64,000 bases of DNA. It comes from Altererythrobacter sp. KTW20L. GTDB lineage: Bacteria > Pseudomonadota > Alphaproteobacteria > Sphingomonadales > Sphingomonadaceae. The position numbers and the translations under genes were made by a program. Of this stretch, positions 45,149 to 53,434 are shown piece after piece. The DNA lies in NCBI RefSeq assembly GCF_023501975.1, contig NZ_JAMFLH010000001.1, forward strand, positions 124,001 to 188,000, read 5' to 3'. The notes beneath the pieces are model-generated. The model worked only from the letters and a program-made list of their open reading frames with translations. It was not told the origin of the DNA and ran no database searches. The first letter of the stretch is position 1. Each line of letters starts with the position of its first letter.

Positions 45149-45778
45149 ATGGCGGACTATACCTTCTTCTTCAATCCGATGAGCCGGGCACGGATTGCCC
45201 GCTGGGCATTGCACGAAGTCAATGCCGATTATGAAGCGGTGTTGGTGGACTGGGGCCAGAAGCCTGCCGGCCTGCTCGCTGCCAATCCGATGGGCAAGCT
45301 GCCGACCATCATCCACCACACTGCCAGCGGCGACCATGTGGTGAGCGAAGGCGCGGCGGTTTGCCATTACCTGGCCGAGGCGGAAGGATCGGACCTGCTG
45401 CCCACGGCTGCCGAGAAGGCCAGCTATTTCCGCTGGCTGTTCTTCGCTGCCGGGCCGATCGAAGCCGCCACCACGGCACGCGCGATGGGCTGGGAAGTGC
45501 CGGAAGGGCAGGAAGGGACGGCCGGCTTCGGTACCTACGATCGCATGGTCGATACTCTCGACTGGTGGCTGTCGGGCAACCATTTTGCCTGCGGCGAGCG
45601 CTTCACCATGGCCGATGTCTATCTGGGCAGCCAGGTCAACTGGGGCGTGGAGTTCAAATCGCTGCCCGATCGGTCCAGCTTCGCCGCCTATGCGGAACGG
45701 GTCTGCGCCCGGCCCGCCTATCGCGAGGCGCTGGCAATTGATTTGGCCATGGTCGGCGAAGTGCAGCCGGAAGCCTGA
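45149..45778 (+). CDS. Glutathione S-transferase family protein 3
   Basis: A 209-residue GST: YTFFFNPMSRARIARWALHEV and ANPMGKLPTIIHHTASGDHVVSEGAAVCHYL-type substrate (GKLPTIIH, SEGAAVCHYL) with helical domain FTMADVYLGSQVNWG. ATG 45149 is 11 nt after GGAG. Last gene of the likely operon; the 55-bp gap before it could hold a promoter. Confidence 0.9.
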   Translation: MADYTFFFNPMSRARIARWALHEVNADYEAVLVDWGQKPAGLLAANPMGKLPTIIHHTASGDHVVSEGAAVCHYLAEAEGSDLLPTAAEKASYFRWLFFAAGPIEAATTARAMGWEVPEGQEGTAGFGTYDRMVDTLDWWLSGNHFACGERFTMADVYLGSQVNWGVEFKSLPDRSSFAAYAERVCARPAYREALAIDLAMVGEVQPEA

Positions 45779-45782
45779 CCGG

Positions 45783-46379
45783 TCACGCGAAGGCGGCCGC
45801 CTTGCGCAGCAACTGGTAGGCTTCGACCACGCGCTGTAGTCGGTCCTCGTGCCGCCGGTCGCCGCCATTGCGATCCGGGTGGTACTTGCGCACCAGCTCG
45901 GAATAGCGGCGGCGAAGGCCCTGCCGGTCAGCCTCGGAACCCAGCCCCATGACCAGAAGCGCCTCGCGTTCGCGCGCGGTGAAGCGGACCACGTGGACGT
46001 GCTCTGCCGCCCGGCCCGCCGCCGCCCGGCGGATCTGGCCCGCCCGCGCGCCGATGGCATCCAGCGGATCGGTGAAATCGGACCAGCGCGGAACGCCGTC
46101 GATCCCGGCAGTGGGGCGAAAGGCGCGCACTTCGGTCTGCCAGCCGGCCACCGGCGATTGCGCGGCGATGATCTCCTCGCTGTCCATGCCTTCGAAGAAA
46201 TTGTAACCTGCATTGAAGGCGCGCACATGGTCGAGGCAGAACCAGCGCCATTGCCCCGGACCGTCAAACCCGTGGCGGCGTTCACCCGGAGCCCGGAATT
46301 CGCCTTCCTCTTGGCAACCCGGCGCTTCGCAAGCGCGCCCCTGGCTGTCATACCGTCCGTGAAACCGTGCTTCGCCCAT
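45783..46379 (-). CDS. J-domain protein with N-terminal Cys motif
   Basis: A 198-residue protein whose last 65 residues are a J domain with HPD at 167-169 (KYHPDRNGGDRR). The N-terminal part has ACEAPGCQEEG and FCLDHVRAFNAGYNFFEGM, perhaps a zinc site with C17, C22 and C48. It would stimulate a DnaK-type chaperone. ATG 46379 gives the conserved MGEARFHGRYD start. Divergent from bolA. Confidence 0.88.
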   Translation of the reverse strand: MGEARFHGRYDSQGRACEAPGCQEEGEFRAPGERRHGFDGPGQWRWFCLDHVRAFNAGYNFFEGMDSEEIIAAQSPVAGWQTEVRAFRPTAGIDGVPRWSDFTDPLDAIGARAGQIRRAAAGRAAEHVHVVRFTAREREALLVMGLGSEADRQGLRRRYSELVRKYHPDRNGGDRRHEDRLQRVVEAYQLLRKAAAFA

Positions 46380-46434
46380 CCGCTTGAAAATGGGCCATGG
46401 GGCCCCAGATGAAAACCCCCACAGGAGTGAAAAT

Positions 46435-46713
46435 ATGCCCGGACCGCTGCAAACCGAGATGGAAATGCTGCTCAACCGCAAGCTCGGCCCCTCTCACCTT
46501 GAGGTGATCAACGACACTGCCAACCACCTTGGCCATGCAGGCGACGACGGCAGCGGCGAATCGCATTTCACCGTGGTGATCGAAAGCGCGGAATTTGCCG
46601 GCAAGAGCAGGCTGGAACGCCAGCGCATGGTCAACAGCGCACTGGGTGACATCCCCGGCACCCGCGTCCACGCCTTGGCGATCAAGGCGCGTGCTCCGGG
46701 AGAAGCCGCGTGA
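46435..46713 (+). CDS. bolA: BolA family protein
   Basis: A 92-residue BolA: LQTEMEMLLNRKLGPSHLEVIND, GSGESHFTVVIESAEFAGKSRLERQRMVN core and the conserved histidine in HFTVV and in RVHALAIKA. BolA proteins work with monothiol glutaredoxins in Fe-S handling. ATG 46435 follows ACAGGAG. It overlaps the pirin start by 4 bp. Confidence 0.92.
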   Translation: MPGPLQTEMEMLLNRKLGPSHLEVINDTANHLGHAGDDGSGESHFTVVIESAEFAGKSRLERQRMVNSALGDIPGTRVHALAIKARAPGEAA

Positions 46714-47603
46714 TTACCGAGACCATAAACCCCGTCACCCACGACCTCGGCCAGTTCCAGGTGCGCCGCGTTCTGCCCAGCCGCAGCCGCACGATGGTGG
46801 GGCCGTTTATCTTCGTGGACCAGTTCGGCCCGGCCACGATGGACCTTGGCGCAGGCATGGACGTGCGCCCGCACCCGCACATCAACCTCGCCACGGTCAC
46901 CTGGCTGTTTGGCGGCGAGCACGCGGGCGCGATCGAGCATCGCGACAGTCTTGGCACCTTTTCCACCATCCGCCCAGGCACGGTGAACCTGATGACGGCC
47001 GGCAAGGGCATCGTCCATTCGGAGCGATCCCCCGCCGACGAGCGGGACAAGGGCGCGCGGCTCTATGGCATGCAGACCTGGCTGGCCCTGCCCGATGGTC
47101 AGGAGGAGATCGACCCCGCGTTCGAGGCGGTGAGCGACCTCCCGCTGATTGAGGATGGCGGAACCCGCGCCACGATCATCATGGGCAGCTTGTGGGGTGC
47201 GAGCGCGCCGACCACAACTCACGCCCAGACGATCTACGCCGAAATCAACCTCGCCCCCGGCGGCAGCCTGCCAATCGACAACAGCGCCGACGAACGCGCG
47301 GTCATGCTGGTGGGCGGTGAAGCCACGCTCGATGGCACGGCACTGGAACCCTACACCCTCCACATCCTCGCGCCCGGCGCTACGATGCGGCTATCATCGG
47401 CCAGTGGCGGCAAGGTGATGCTGCTGGGCGGCGAGGCTTTTGCTACCAAGCGCCACGTGTGGTGGAACTTCGTCTCGTCCGATCGCGAACGGATCAATCA
47501 GGCCAAGCATGACTGGAGCGAAGGCCGCTTCCCGGTGGTGCCGGGCGATGCAGAGGAATTCATCCCGCTGCCCGAAGTCGCCAAGACGGTGAGCTACCTC
47601 TAG
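46710..47603 (+). CDS. Pirin family protein
   Basis: A 297-residue bicupin. The N-terminal metal site is RPHPHINLATVTW with GEHAGAIEHRDS and E/H ligands (IVHSERS); the second cupin is degraded. Some bacterial pirins are quercetinases; function here unknown. Overlaps bolA. Confidence 0.9.
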   Translation: MITETINPVTHDLGQFQVRRVLPSRSRTMVGPFIFVDQFGPATMDLGAGMDVRPHPHINLATVTWLFGGEHAGAIEHRDSLGTFSTIRPGTVNLMTAGKGIVHSERSPADERDKGARLYGMQTWLALPDGQEEIDPAFEAVSDLPLIEDGGTRATIIMGSLWGASAPTTTHAQTIYAEINLAPGGSLPIDNSADERAVMLVGGEATLDGTALEPYTLHILAPGATMRLSSASGGKVMLLGGEAFATKRHVWWNFVSSDRERINQAKHDWSEGRFPVVPGDAEEFIPLPEVAKTVSYL

Positions 47604-47989
47604 TTGCGGGTAGCCGCCGGACCCGAGCGGATGGATGAGTAGTCTTCCTCCGCGCGGCGCATCTGGGCGGTTCCATCGGCAATCAGGCGCTCTCCGGCAA
47701 TCCGCGATGCATCGGCTTCGCGCAGCCGGGTTTCCTCTCTCGTGAGGTCGGTGCGGGCCTTGGCGATGCGGCTGCGGGCCTGTTCGGCCTGGCGGTTGCC
47801 CTGCTCGACCATGCGCGTACCGCGGTTGACGCTGTCCTGGCCCGATGACCAGGCATCGCCATAGTCGGCAATGGCAGCGCCGCGTTCGGAAATGCGCTCG
47901 CCTGCTGTCATCGGGGCCGAGCCACCGGTAGCGCAGCCTGCAAGCAGGAGCGCGGAAAGGGCGGAAAGCGAAAGGATTGAACGGGTCAT
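47600..47989 (-). CDS. Hypothetical coiled-coil lipoprotein
   Basis: A 129-residue lipoprotein (lipobox LLAGCA, C19) with a charged alpha-helical body (MVEQGNRQAEQARSRIAKAR, LTREETRLREADASR) that should form a coiled coil in the periplasm. I know no family. It converges with pirin, overlapping by 4 bp. Confidence 0.75.
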   Translation of the reverse strand: MTRSILSLSALSALLLAGCATGGSAPMTAGERISERGAAIADYGDAWSSGQDSVNRGTRMVEQGNRQAEQARSRIAKARTDLTREETRLREADASRIAGERLIADGTAQMRRAEEDYSSIRSGPAATRN

Positions 47990-48154
47990 GATGGAATTCC
48001 TGCAGGATTGGTCGAATGAATACGAACCACCCTGTTGGATCCATATAATCACGATAGAATTTTCGGTGACGCGGATTAACGGACGGTACGCTATCCGGTT
48101 CCCGATAAAAGTCATGGATGACGGCGCCCTCGGGTGCCGCTAGGTAGCGTCGCC

Positions 48155-48646
48155 ATGAAGCACATTGCATTTGCTGCGGCTCTCGCTGCAACCCTCGCCG
48201 CCGCTCCCTCAGCTGCCCAGCAGCGGCAGGACGTCACCCAATCCTCGGCATGGTTCAACCGCCAGCAATCGGCGCTGGCCGAGCTTTCGCCGGATGATGG
48301 CTGGGCGGTGCTGGAAGGCGGCGTGCGTTTTCGCCGCGTGGCAGGCGAAGGCACCGGCCCTGCCCCCACCCTGCGCGATATCGTCAGCGTGCATTACAGC
48401 GGCAGGCTGACTAACGGCGCGGTGTTCGATTCCACCGATGGCGGCGATCCGGCCACTTTCCCGCTGGGGCAGCTGGTGCGCGGTTGGCAGGTGGCGATCC
48501 CCTATATGGGCGTGGGCGACACGGCGGAAATCGCCCTGCCCGCCGAACTGGGATATGGCCCGCGCGGCGCAGGCCCGATCCCGCCGGGCGCGACCTTGTT
48601 TTTCACCATCGAGCTGGTGGACATGATGGTGCCGCCGGGGCGGTGA
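48155..48646 (+). CDS. FKBP-type peptidyl-prolyl isomerase, exported
   Basis: A 163-residue protein with a signal peptide (MKHIAFAAALAATLAAAPSAA) and an FKBP domain: VSVHYSGRLTNGAVFDST, GWQVAIPYMGVGDTAEIALPAELGYGPRGAG and the IPPGATLFFTIELVDM end. Acts as a periplasmic folding helper. ATG 48155 gives the signal peptide. Downstream is a palindromic repeat. Confidence 0.93.
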   Translation: MKHIAFAAALAATLAAAPSAAQQRQDVTQSSAWFNRQQSALAELSPDDGWAVLEGGVRFRRVAGEGTGPAPTLRDIVSVHYSGRLTNGAVFDSTDGGDPATFPLGQLVRGWQVAIPYMGVGDTAEIALPAELGYGPRGAGPIPPGATLFFTIELVDMMVPPGR

Positions 48647-48654
48647 GTTCCAGA

Positions 48655-48790
48655 TCCTCCCTGTCGCGAAGCGATGGGGAGGTGGCAGCGCGTAGCGCTG
48701 ACGGAGGGGTGTTCAGGCGGTTGCGCCCACCCCTCCACCACCCTTCGGGCGGTCCCCCTCCCCATTTGCGCCTCGCGAAAACAGGGAGGA
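48655..48790. repeat. Intergenic palindromic repeat, same family as in cca
   Basis: It starts with TCCTCCCTG and ends with CAGGGAGGA, complementary ends; the internal arms pair GGGGAGGTGG and CTGACGGAGGGG with CCCCTCCACC and GGTCCCCCTCCCC. The right half matches 31 of 34 bases with 2750-2783. Confidence 0.85.
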
Positions 48791-48793
48791 ATA

Positions 48794-49864
48794 TTAGCCC
48801 ATCCACTCCACCCAGGCGCCATGCGGGTGCGCTTGGGCCAGTTGCACCACTTGCTCGCCATCGGGCCAGTACTTTACCGTCAATTCGTGGCGGAAGGTGG
48901 TGCGGTTGGTCTCCACCCTGATCCACGCCAGCGGCTTTTCCGCAGTCGCCCGCTTGCCCGCCGCATTCATCATGTCACGGATCGCATCGCGGGTGGCTTG
49001 CGGCAGGTATTGCCACATCACGGTGTGGAACAGCACGCGGGTGACGCCCGCCTCCTGATCTTCTGCCAAGCGCTGCGCCACGAATTCCGCCGCGTCCATC
49101 TGCACGAGGTCGGGTGCCTCTTCGGTCGCCAGCGCAATTGCCACGTCCATCCGCGTCATCCGCTCGGTGGCGTCGGCCCAGATATAGGCCTTGAGCCTTT
49201 GCGCCTGATCCACATCGGTCAGGTCCACCGGCGCGATATCGCAGCCTTTTACGCTGACGATCTCCACCGGATAGGCGGGCGGCGGCCAGCCGCGCCATTC
49301 GGGCACGATCTGCATGGGCGAGCCATGCGGGCCAGCTTTCACCCCGCCAAGATCATAGCCATAGCGCGCCATCATCGTGTTGATACCGGCGCTGGCACCA
49401 ATCTCGATCAGTTCGAACCGTGGCGCAAGGTGACCGGACAGCCACATCAGCCCCGCCATCACACAGGACGATCGACCGGCCTCGTTCGTCTGCGGCGGGC
49501 CGTCGAGCCACGGCAGCAGCGCATCATCAAATTGCAGCGCCACCTCGCGCACCAGGGCATCGACCTGCTCCTGCCTGGTCACCTTTCCGGCATAGACCGG
49601 GACGAGCAGGTCGGTCTGGCCGGTCAGGTGGAGGAAGTGCAGCCCGCCCGCCATGCGCAGCGGCATGGCGTCTTCCAAGCTGAGGCCGGGCCAGTTTGCC
49701 ATCCGCTGGCCGGTCTTCGTGCCCGCCGCAATCATCGCCAGTTCTCCGCGAATGATCCGGGCGTTGATCGGGGCGCCTGCTTCCTCCGAATGACGCGCCT
49801 GCCATTCGATCGCCTCGGCCACGTCGGCGATTTCCATCACTCTGGGCAGATCATTGTTCGCCAA
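48794..49864 (-). CDS. DUF2332 family protein
   Basis: A 356-residue DUF2332 protein. [23 protein letters not shown] resembles an SAM-binding loop, and [10 protein letters not shown] follows near the end of the fold, so a methyltransferase-like fold is plausible but not proven. It is divergent from hisG with 42 bp between. Confidence 0.85.
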   Translation of the reverse strand: MANNDLPRVMEIADVAEAIEWQARHSEEAGAPINARIIRGELAMIAAGTKTGQRMANWPGLSLEDAMPLRMAGGLHFLHLTGQTDLLVPVYAGKVTRQEQVDALVREVALQFDDALLPWLDGPPQTNEAGRSSCVMAGLMWLSGHLAPRFELIEIGASAGINTMMARYGYDLGGVKAGPHGSPMQIVPEWRGWPPPAYPVEIVSVKGCDIAPVDLTDVDQAQRLKAYIWADATERMTRMDVAIALATEEAPDLVQMDAAEFVAQRLAEDQEAGVTRVLFHTVMWQYLPQATRDAIRDMMNAAGKRATAEKPLAWIRVETNRTTFRHELTVKYWPDGEQVVQLAQAHPHGAWVEWMG

Positions 49865-49906
49865 TTGCGTTGCCCTTTCGGCCTGTTGAAACTACATCGC
49901 GCGGCC

Positions 49907-50575
49907 ATGACCGACACGCACAGCCGCCCCCTGACTTTCGCCGTGCCCAAGGGCCGCATCCTCGACGAGGCGCTGCCGGTGATGGCGCGCGCCGGCGTGG
50001 TGCCGGATTCCAGCTTCCACGACAAGGCCGACCGCTCGCTCAGTTTTGCCTGCGAGGGTTCGGATATGCGGGTGATCCGCGTGCGCGCCTTTGACGTGGC
50101 GACATTCGTGGCCTTCGGCGCAGCGCAGGCCGGGATCGTGGGATCGGACGTGATCGAGGAGTTCAACTATTCCGAGCTCTACGCCCCGGTCGATCTCGAC
50201 ATCGGCCATTGCCGCCTGTCTGTGGCCGAGCCTGCGCAGGGCTCCAGCTATGCCCCCGGCGTGGCCAGCCACTTGCGCGTGGCGACCAAGTATCCCGGCA
50301 TCACCAAGCGCTGGTTCGAGGCCAAGGGCGTGCAGGCCGAATGCGTCAAGCTGAACGGTGCGATGGAACTGGCCCCCTCGCTGGGCCTTGCGGGCCGGAT
50401 CGTGGACCTTGTCTCCACCGGCAAGACACTGGCGCAGAACGGACTGATCGAGACCGAAATCATGATGCAGGTCAGCGCCCGGCTGATCGTCAACCGCGTG
50501 GCGCTGAAAACCGATCCGCGCGTGGCGGCGCTGGTCGAGCGGTTCCGCGCCGATGCCGAGCAGGCGTCCACCTGA
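49907..50575 (+). CDS. hisG: ATP phosphoribosyltransferase, short form
   Basis: A 222-residue HisG of the short form, which normally needs His[27 protein letters not shown] and [18 protein letters not shown] are the PRPP/ATP sites. It starts histidine synthesis. ATG 49907 is used; the long upstream open frame is non-coding. Stop overlaps hisD by 1 bp. hisZ is not in the window. Confidence 0.94.
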   Translation: MTDTHSRPLTFAVPKGRILDEALPVMARAGVVPDSSFHDKADRSLSFACEGSDMRVIRVRAFDVATFVAFGAAQAGIVGSDVIEEFNYSELYAPVDLDIGHCRLSVAEPAQGSSYAPGVASHLRVATKYPGITKRWFEAKGVQAECVKLNGAMELAPSLGLAGRIVDLVSTGKTLAQNGLIETEIMMQVSARLIVNRVALKTDPRVAALVERFRADAEQAST

Positions 50576-51864
50576 TGCAGATGCTCCGCACCTCGCAGCC
50601 CGATTTCGCCAAGCTGTTCGCCCGCGTGGTCAATGACCGGCGCGAGAGCGACAAGGACGTCGGCCATGTCGTGCAGCAAATCATCACCCGCGTGCGCGCC
50701 GAAGGCGATGCCGCGCTGGTGGACCTGACGCGGCGCTATGACGGGTTCGAACTGGCGCAGGATGGCTGGCAGATCGGCAAGGACGTCTGCGCCGCCGCCT
50801 TTGCCGACCTCGATCCCGGCCTGCGCACCGCGCTCGAAACCGCCGCCAATCGCATCCGCGCCTACCACGAATCTCAGATGCCAGCCGACCGCGACTATAC
50901 CGACGAGCAGGGCGTGCGCCTCGGCGCGCGGTGGACCGCAGTCGAGGCCGCGGGCCTTTATGTCCCTGGCGGGCGGGCGAGCTATCCTTCCAGCCTGCTG
51001 ATGAACGCAATCCCTGCGCGGGTGGCGGGCGTCGAGCGGCTGGTCGTCGCCACGCCCACACCGAAGGGCGAGGTCAACCCGCTGGTGCTGGCTGCCGCCC
51101 ACCTTGCAGGCGTGGACGAAGTCTGGCGCATTGGCGGCGCCCAGGCCATTGCCGCGCTCGCCTATGGCACCGACAGCATCGCGCCGGTCGATGTCATCAC
51201 CGGCCCTGGCAATGCCTTCGTGGCCGAAGCCAAGCGCCAGCTATACGGCGTCGTCGGCATCGACATGGTGGCCGGGCCGAGCGAGATCCTGGTTATCTCC
51301 GACAACAAGTCCGATCCCGACTGGATCGCCGCCGACCTGCTGAGCCAGGCCGAGCACGATCCCACCTCGCAATCGATCCTGATTACCGACGACCTGGCCT
51401 TTGCCCGGCTGGTGGAAGATGCGGTGGACGTGATGTGCGCCAGCCTTTCCACCAACCGCACCGCCCGTGCATCGTGGGAAGATTACGGCGTGATCATCGT
51501 AGTGGACGACCTTTTGGCAGAGGCCCCGGCACTGGCAAACCGGCTGGCGGCGGAACACGTCGAACTGGCCGTGGACGATCCCGAAGCGCTGTTTGCAAAC
51601 ATCCGCCACGCGGGCAGCGTGTTCCTTGGCCGCCATACGCCCGAGGCCGTGGGCGACTATGTTGCCGGGCCGAACCACGTGCTGCCAACCGGTCGCCGCG
51701 CGCGGTTTTCCAGCGGGCTGTCGGTGCTCGATTTCATCAAGCGCACCAGCTTCATCCAGCTCGACGAAGCGGCCTTGGCGGCAATCGGCCCCGCCGCCGT
51801 GGCGCTGGCCGGTGCGGAAGGGCTTCCCGCCCACGCCAAATCGGTGCAGGTGCGCCTGCCATGA
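50575..51864 (+). CDS. hisD: Histidinol dehydrogenase
   Basis: A 429-residue zinc enzyme carrying out the last two steps of histidine synthesis. YVPGGRASYPSSLLMNAIPA, the ITGPGNAFVAEAKRQLYG motif and AEHDPTSQSILIT zinc site are intact. It overlaps hisG and nusB. Confidence 0.95.
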   Translation: MQMLRTSQPDFAKLFARVVNDRRESDKDVGHVVQQIITRVRAEGDAALVDLTRRYDGFELAQDGWQIGKDVCAAAFADLDPGLRTALETAANRIRAYHESQMPADRDYTDEQGVRLGARWTAVEAAGLYVPGGRASYPSSLLMNAIPARVAGVERLVVATPTPKGEVNPLVLAAAHLAGVDEVWRIGGAQAIAALAYGTDSIAPVDVITGPGNAFVAEAKRQLYGVVGIDMVAGPSEILVISDNKSDPDWIAADLLSQAEHDPTSQSILITDDLAFARLVEDAVDVMCASLSTNRTARASWEDYGVIIVVDDLLAEAPALANRLAAEHVELAVDDPEALFANIRHAGSVFLGRHTPEAVGDYVAGPNHVLPTGRRARFSSGLSVLDFIKRTSFIQLDEAALAAIGPAAVALAGAEGLPAHAKSVQVRLP

Positions 51865-52313
51865 GCAAACCTGCAAAATCCACCGCCCGCTCCGCCGCCC
51901 GGCTCGCCGCCGTCCAGGCCCTGTACCAGTACCACATGGAAAAGACGCCGCCCGCCCGGCTGCTCAACGAATTCCACCAGCACCGCCTGGGCCGGGAAAT
52001 CGAGGATGAGCAATATGCCGAGGCCGAGGTGGCCTTCTTCGACGACCTTGTCAGCGGCACCATCGCCCGCGCGGAAGAAATCGACGCGCTGGTTGCGTCC
52101 AAGCTGTCCGAAGGCTGGAGCCTGACGCGGCTCGACAAGACCATGGTCCAGATCCTACGCGTGGGCACTTACGAACTGCTCGCCCGCGCCGACGTGCCGA
52201 CGGGCGCTGCGATCAGCGAATATGTCGACGTGGCCCACGCCTTCTTCGAGGAGCGCGAGGCGAAATTCGTCAACGGGCTGCTCGATGCGGTCGCCAAAGA
52301 GGTGCGGCAATAG
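51861..52313 (+). CDS. nusB: Transcription antitermination factor NusB
   Basis: A 150-residue NusB: ARLAAVQALYQYHM at the N-terminus, RLDKTMVQILRVGTYELL and AISEYVDVAHAFFEEREAKFVNGLLD-type end (EYVDVAHAFF, FVNGLLD). It supports rRNA antitermination. ATG 51861 overlaps hisD as ATGA. Confidence 0.94.
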   Translation: MSKPAKSTARSAARLAAVQALYQYHMEKTPPARLLNEFHQHRLGREIEDEQYAEAEVAFFDDLVSGTIARAEEIDALVASKLSEGWSLTRLDKTMVQILRVGTYELLARADVPTGAAISEYVDVAHAFFEEREAKFVNGLLDAVAKEVRQ

Positions 52314-52321
52314 TCCTGCAT

Positions 52322-52430
52322 CCGTTCGTGTCGAGCCCATCGACTTCGCTCAGGATAAACTTCGGACCTGAATGGCCCGAAGTCGAGACACCTGCTGCAA
52401 ACGGTTCTCGACTTCGCTCGAACCGAACGG
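52322..52430. repeat. Mosaic inverted repeat between nusB and thiL
   Basis: CCGTTCG...TCGAG at the left and CTCGAACCGAACGG at the right are inverted copies; the unit TCGACTTCGCTC occurs twice (near 52339 and 52408). It fills the 129-bp gap. Confidence 0.7.
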
Positions 52431-52442
52431 CAGGTAGGGAAT

Positions 52443-53315
52443 ATGGTTGAAGTCGATTTCATCCAATCCCTGCGCGCGCTGGCCCGCCATCCGGCTGCAC
52501 GCGGTCTTGATGACGACTGCGCCGTGCTGGAACTGGGCGGCGAAACGCTGATCCTGACTCACGACATGATGGTCGAAGGCACACACTACCTTGCGGGTGC
52601 CGACATGGCCGATGTGGCCTGGAAGCTGGTCGCCACCAACCTGTCTGACCTCGCTGCCAAAGGGGCAGAGCCGCTTGGCGTGCTGCTGGGCCACATGCTG
52701 GGCGCAGGCGACGAGCGGTTCGTTGCCGGGATGGCAGAGGTACTGTCCCAATATGATGTCCCGCTGCTGGGCGGCGATACGACCGCGGGCAATGGAACCC
52801 GCAGCCACGGCCTCACCGCCATCGGCCGCGCCACGTTTACCCCTGTTCCTTCGCGCAGCGGCGCACAGCCGGGCGACGGTCTCTGGGTCACAGGATCGCT
52901 CGGCGCGGCAATGCCGGGCTACGAAGCTCTGCGCGACGGAACCGGCGGCGACCACGCGGCTTACTCGCGTCCAACGGCGCTGGTGGCCGAGGGCCGAGCG
53001 CTGGCGCCGCATGTCAGCGCGATGATGGACGTGTCCGACGGCCTGCTGCTCGATGCCTTCCGCATGGCGCAGGCCAGCGGCGTGTCGATCGCCATCGACG
53101 GCGGTTCAGTGCCCGTTGCCGACGCCTCGAGGCGTCTGGAATGCCTGACCTGGGGCGATGATTACCAGCTCCTGTTCACCCTTCCCCCCGGTGTCGAACT
53201 GCCCGTTCCGGCCACCCAGATCGGCCAGGTGGAGGTGCCCGGTTTCGCCCCGCTGTACCTTGATGGCGAGCCTTTGGTGAACGCGGCGGGGCTCGGTTAC
53301 TCCCACTCGGCATAG
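52443..53315 (+). CDS. thiL: Thiamine-monophosphate kinase
   Basis: A 290-residue ThiL that makes thiamine diphosphate. GLDDDCAVLEL, THDMMVEGTHY, WKLVATNLSDLAAKGA and LLGGDTTAG are ATP/metal motifs; MMDVSDGLLLDAFRM follows. Starts after the repeat. No other thiamine genes nearby. It is probably separate from nusB. Confidence 0.94.
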   Translation: MVEVDFIQSLRALARHPAARGLDDDCAVLELGGETLILTHDMMVEGTHYLAGADMADVAWKLVATNLSDLAAKGAEPLGVLLGHMLGAGDERFVAGMAEVLSQYDVPLLGGDTTAGNGTRSHGLTAIGRATFTPVPSRSGAQPGDGLWVTGSLGAAMPGYEALRDGTGGDHAAYSRPTALVAEGRALAPHVSAMMDVSDGLLLDAFRMAQASGVSIAIDGGSVPVADASRRLECLTWGDDYQLLFTLPPGVELPVPATQIGQVEVPGFAPLYLDGEPLVNAAGLGYSHSA

Positions 53316-53434
53316 TCCCTCCGGAAAGCCCGGACCTTTTGCGCTTGCGCACCTAGGCGGGGCAAACTAGCCATAAGGTCTTGCGGACCCGGAAACCCGG
53401 GCCGTTTTCATATTGGAGAGGGGGAATCTTGGTC

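Noticed and set aside
48674-49906. Long open frame upstream of hisG in the same frame
   Set aside because: It is antisense to the DUF2332 gene and non-coding in character; HisG homology begins at ATG 49907.
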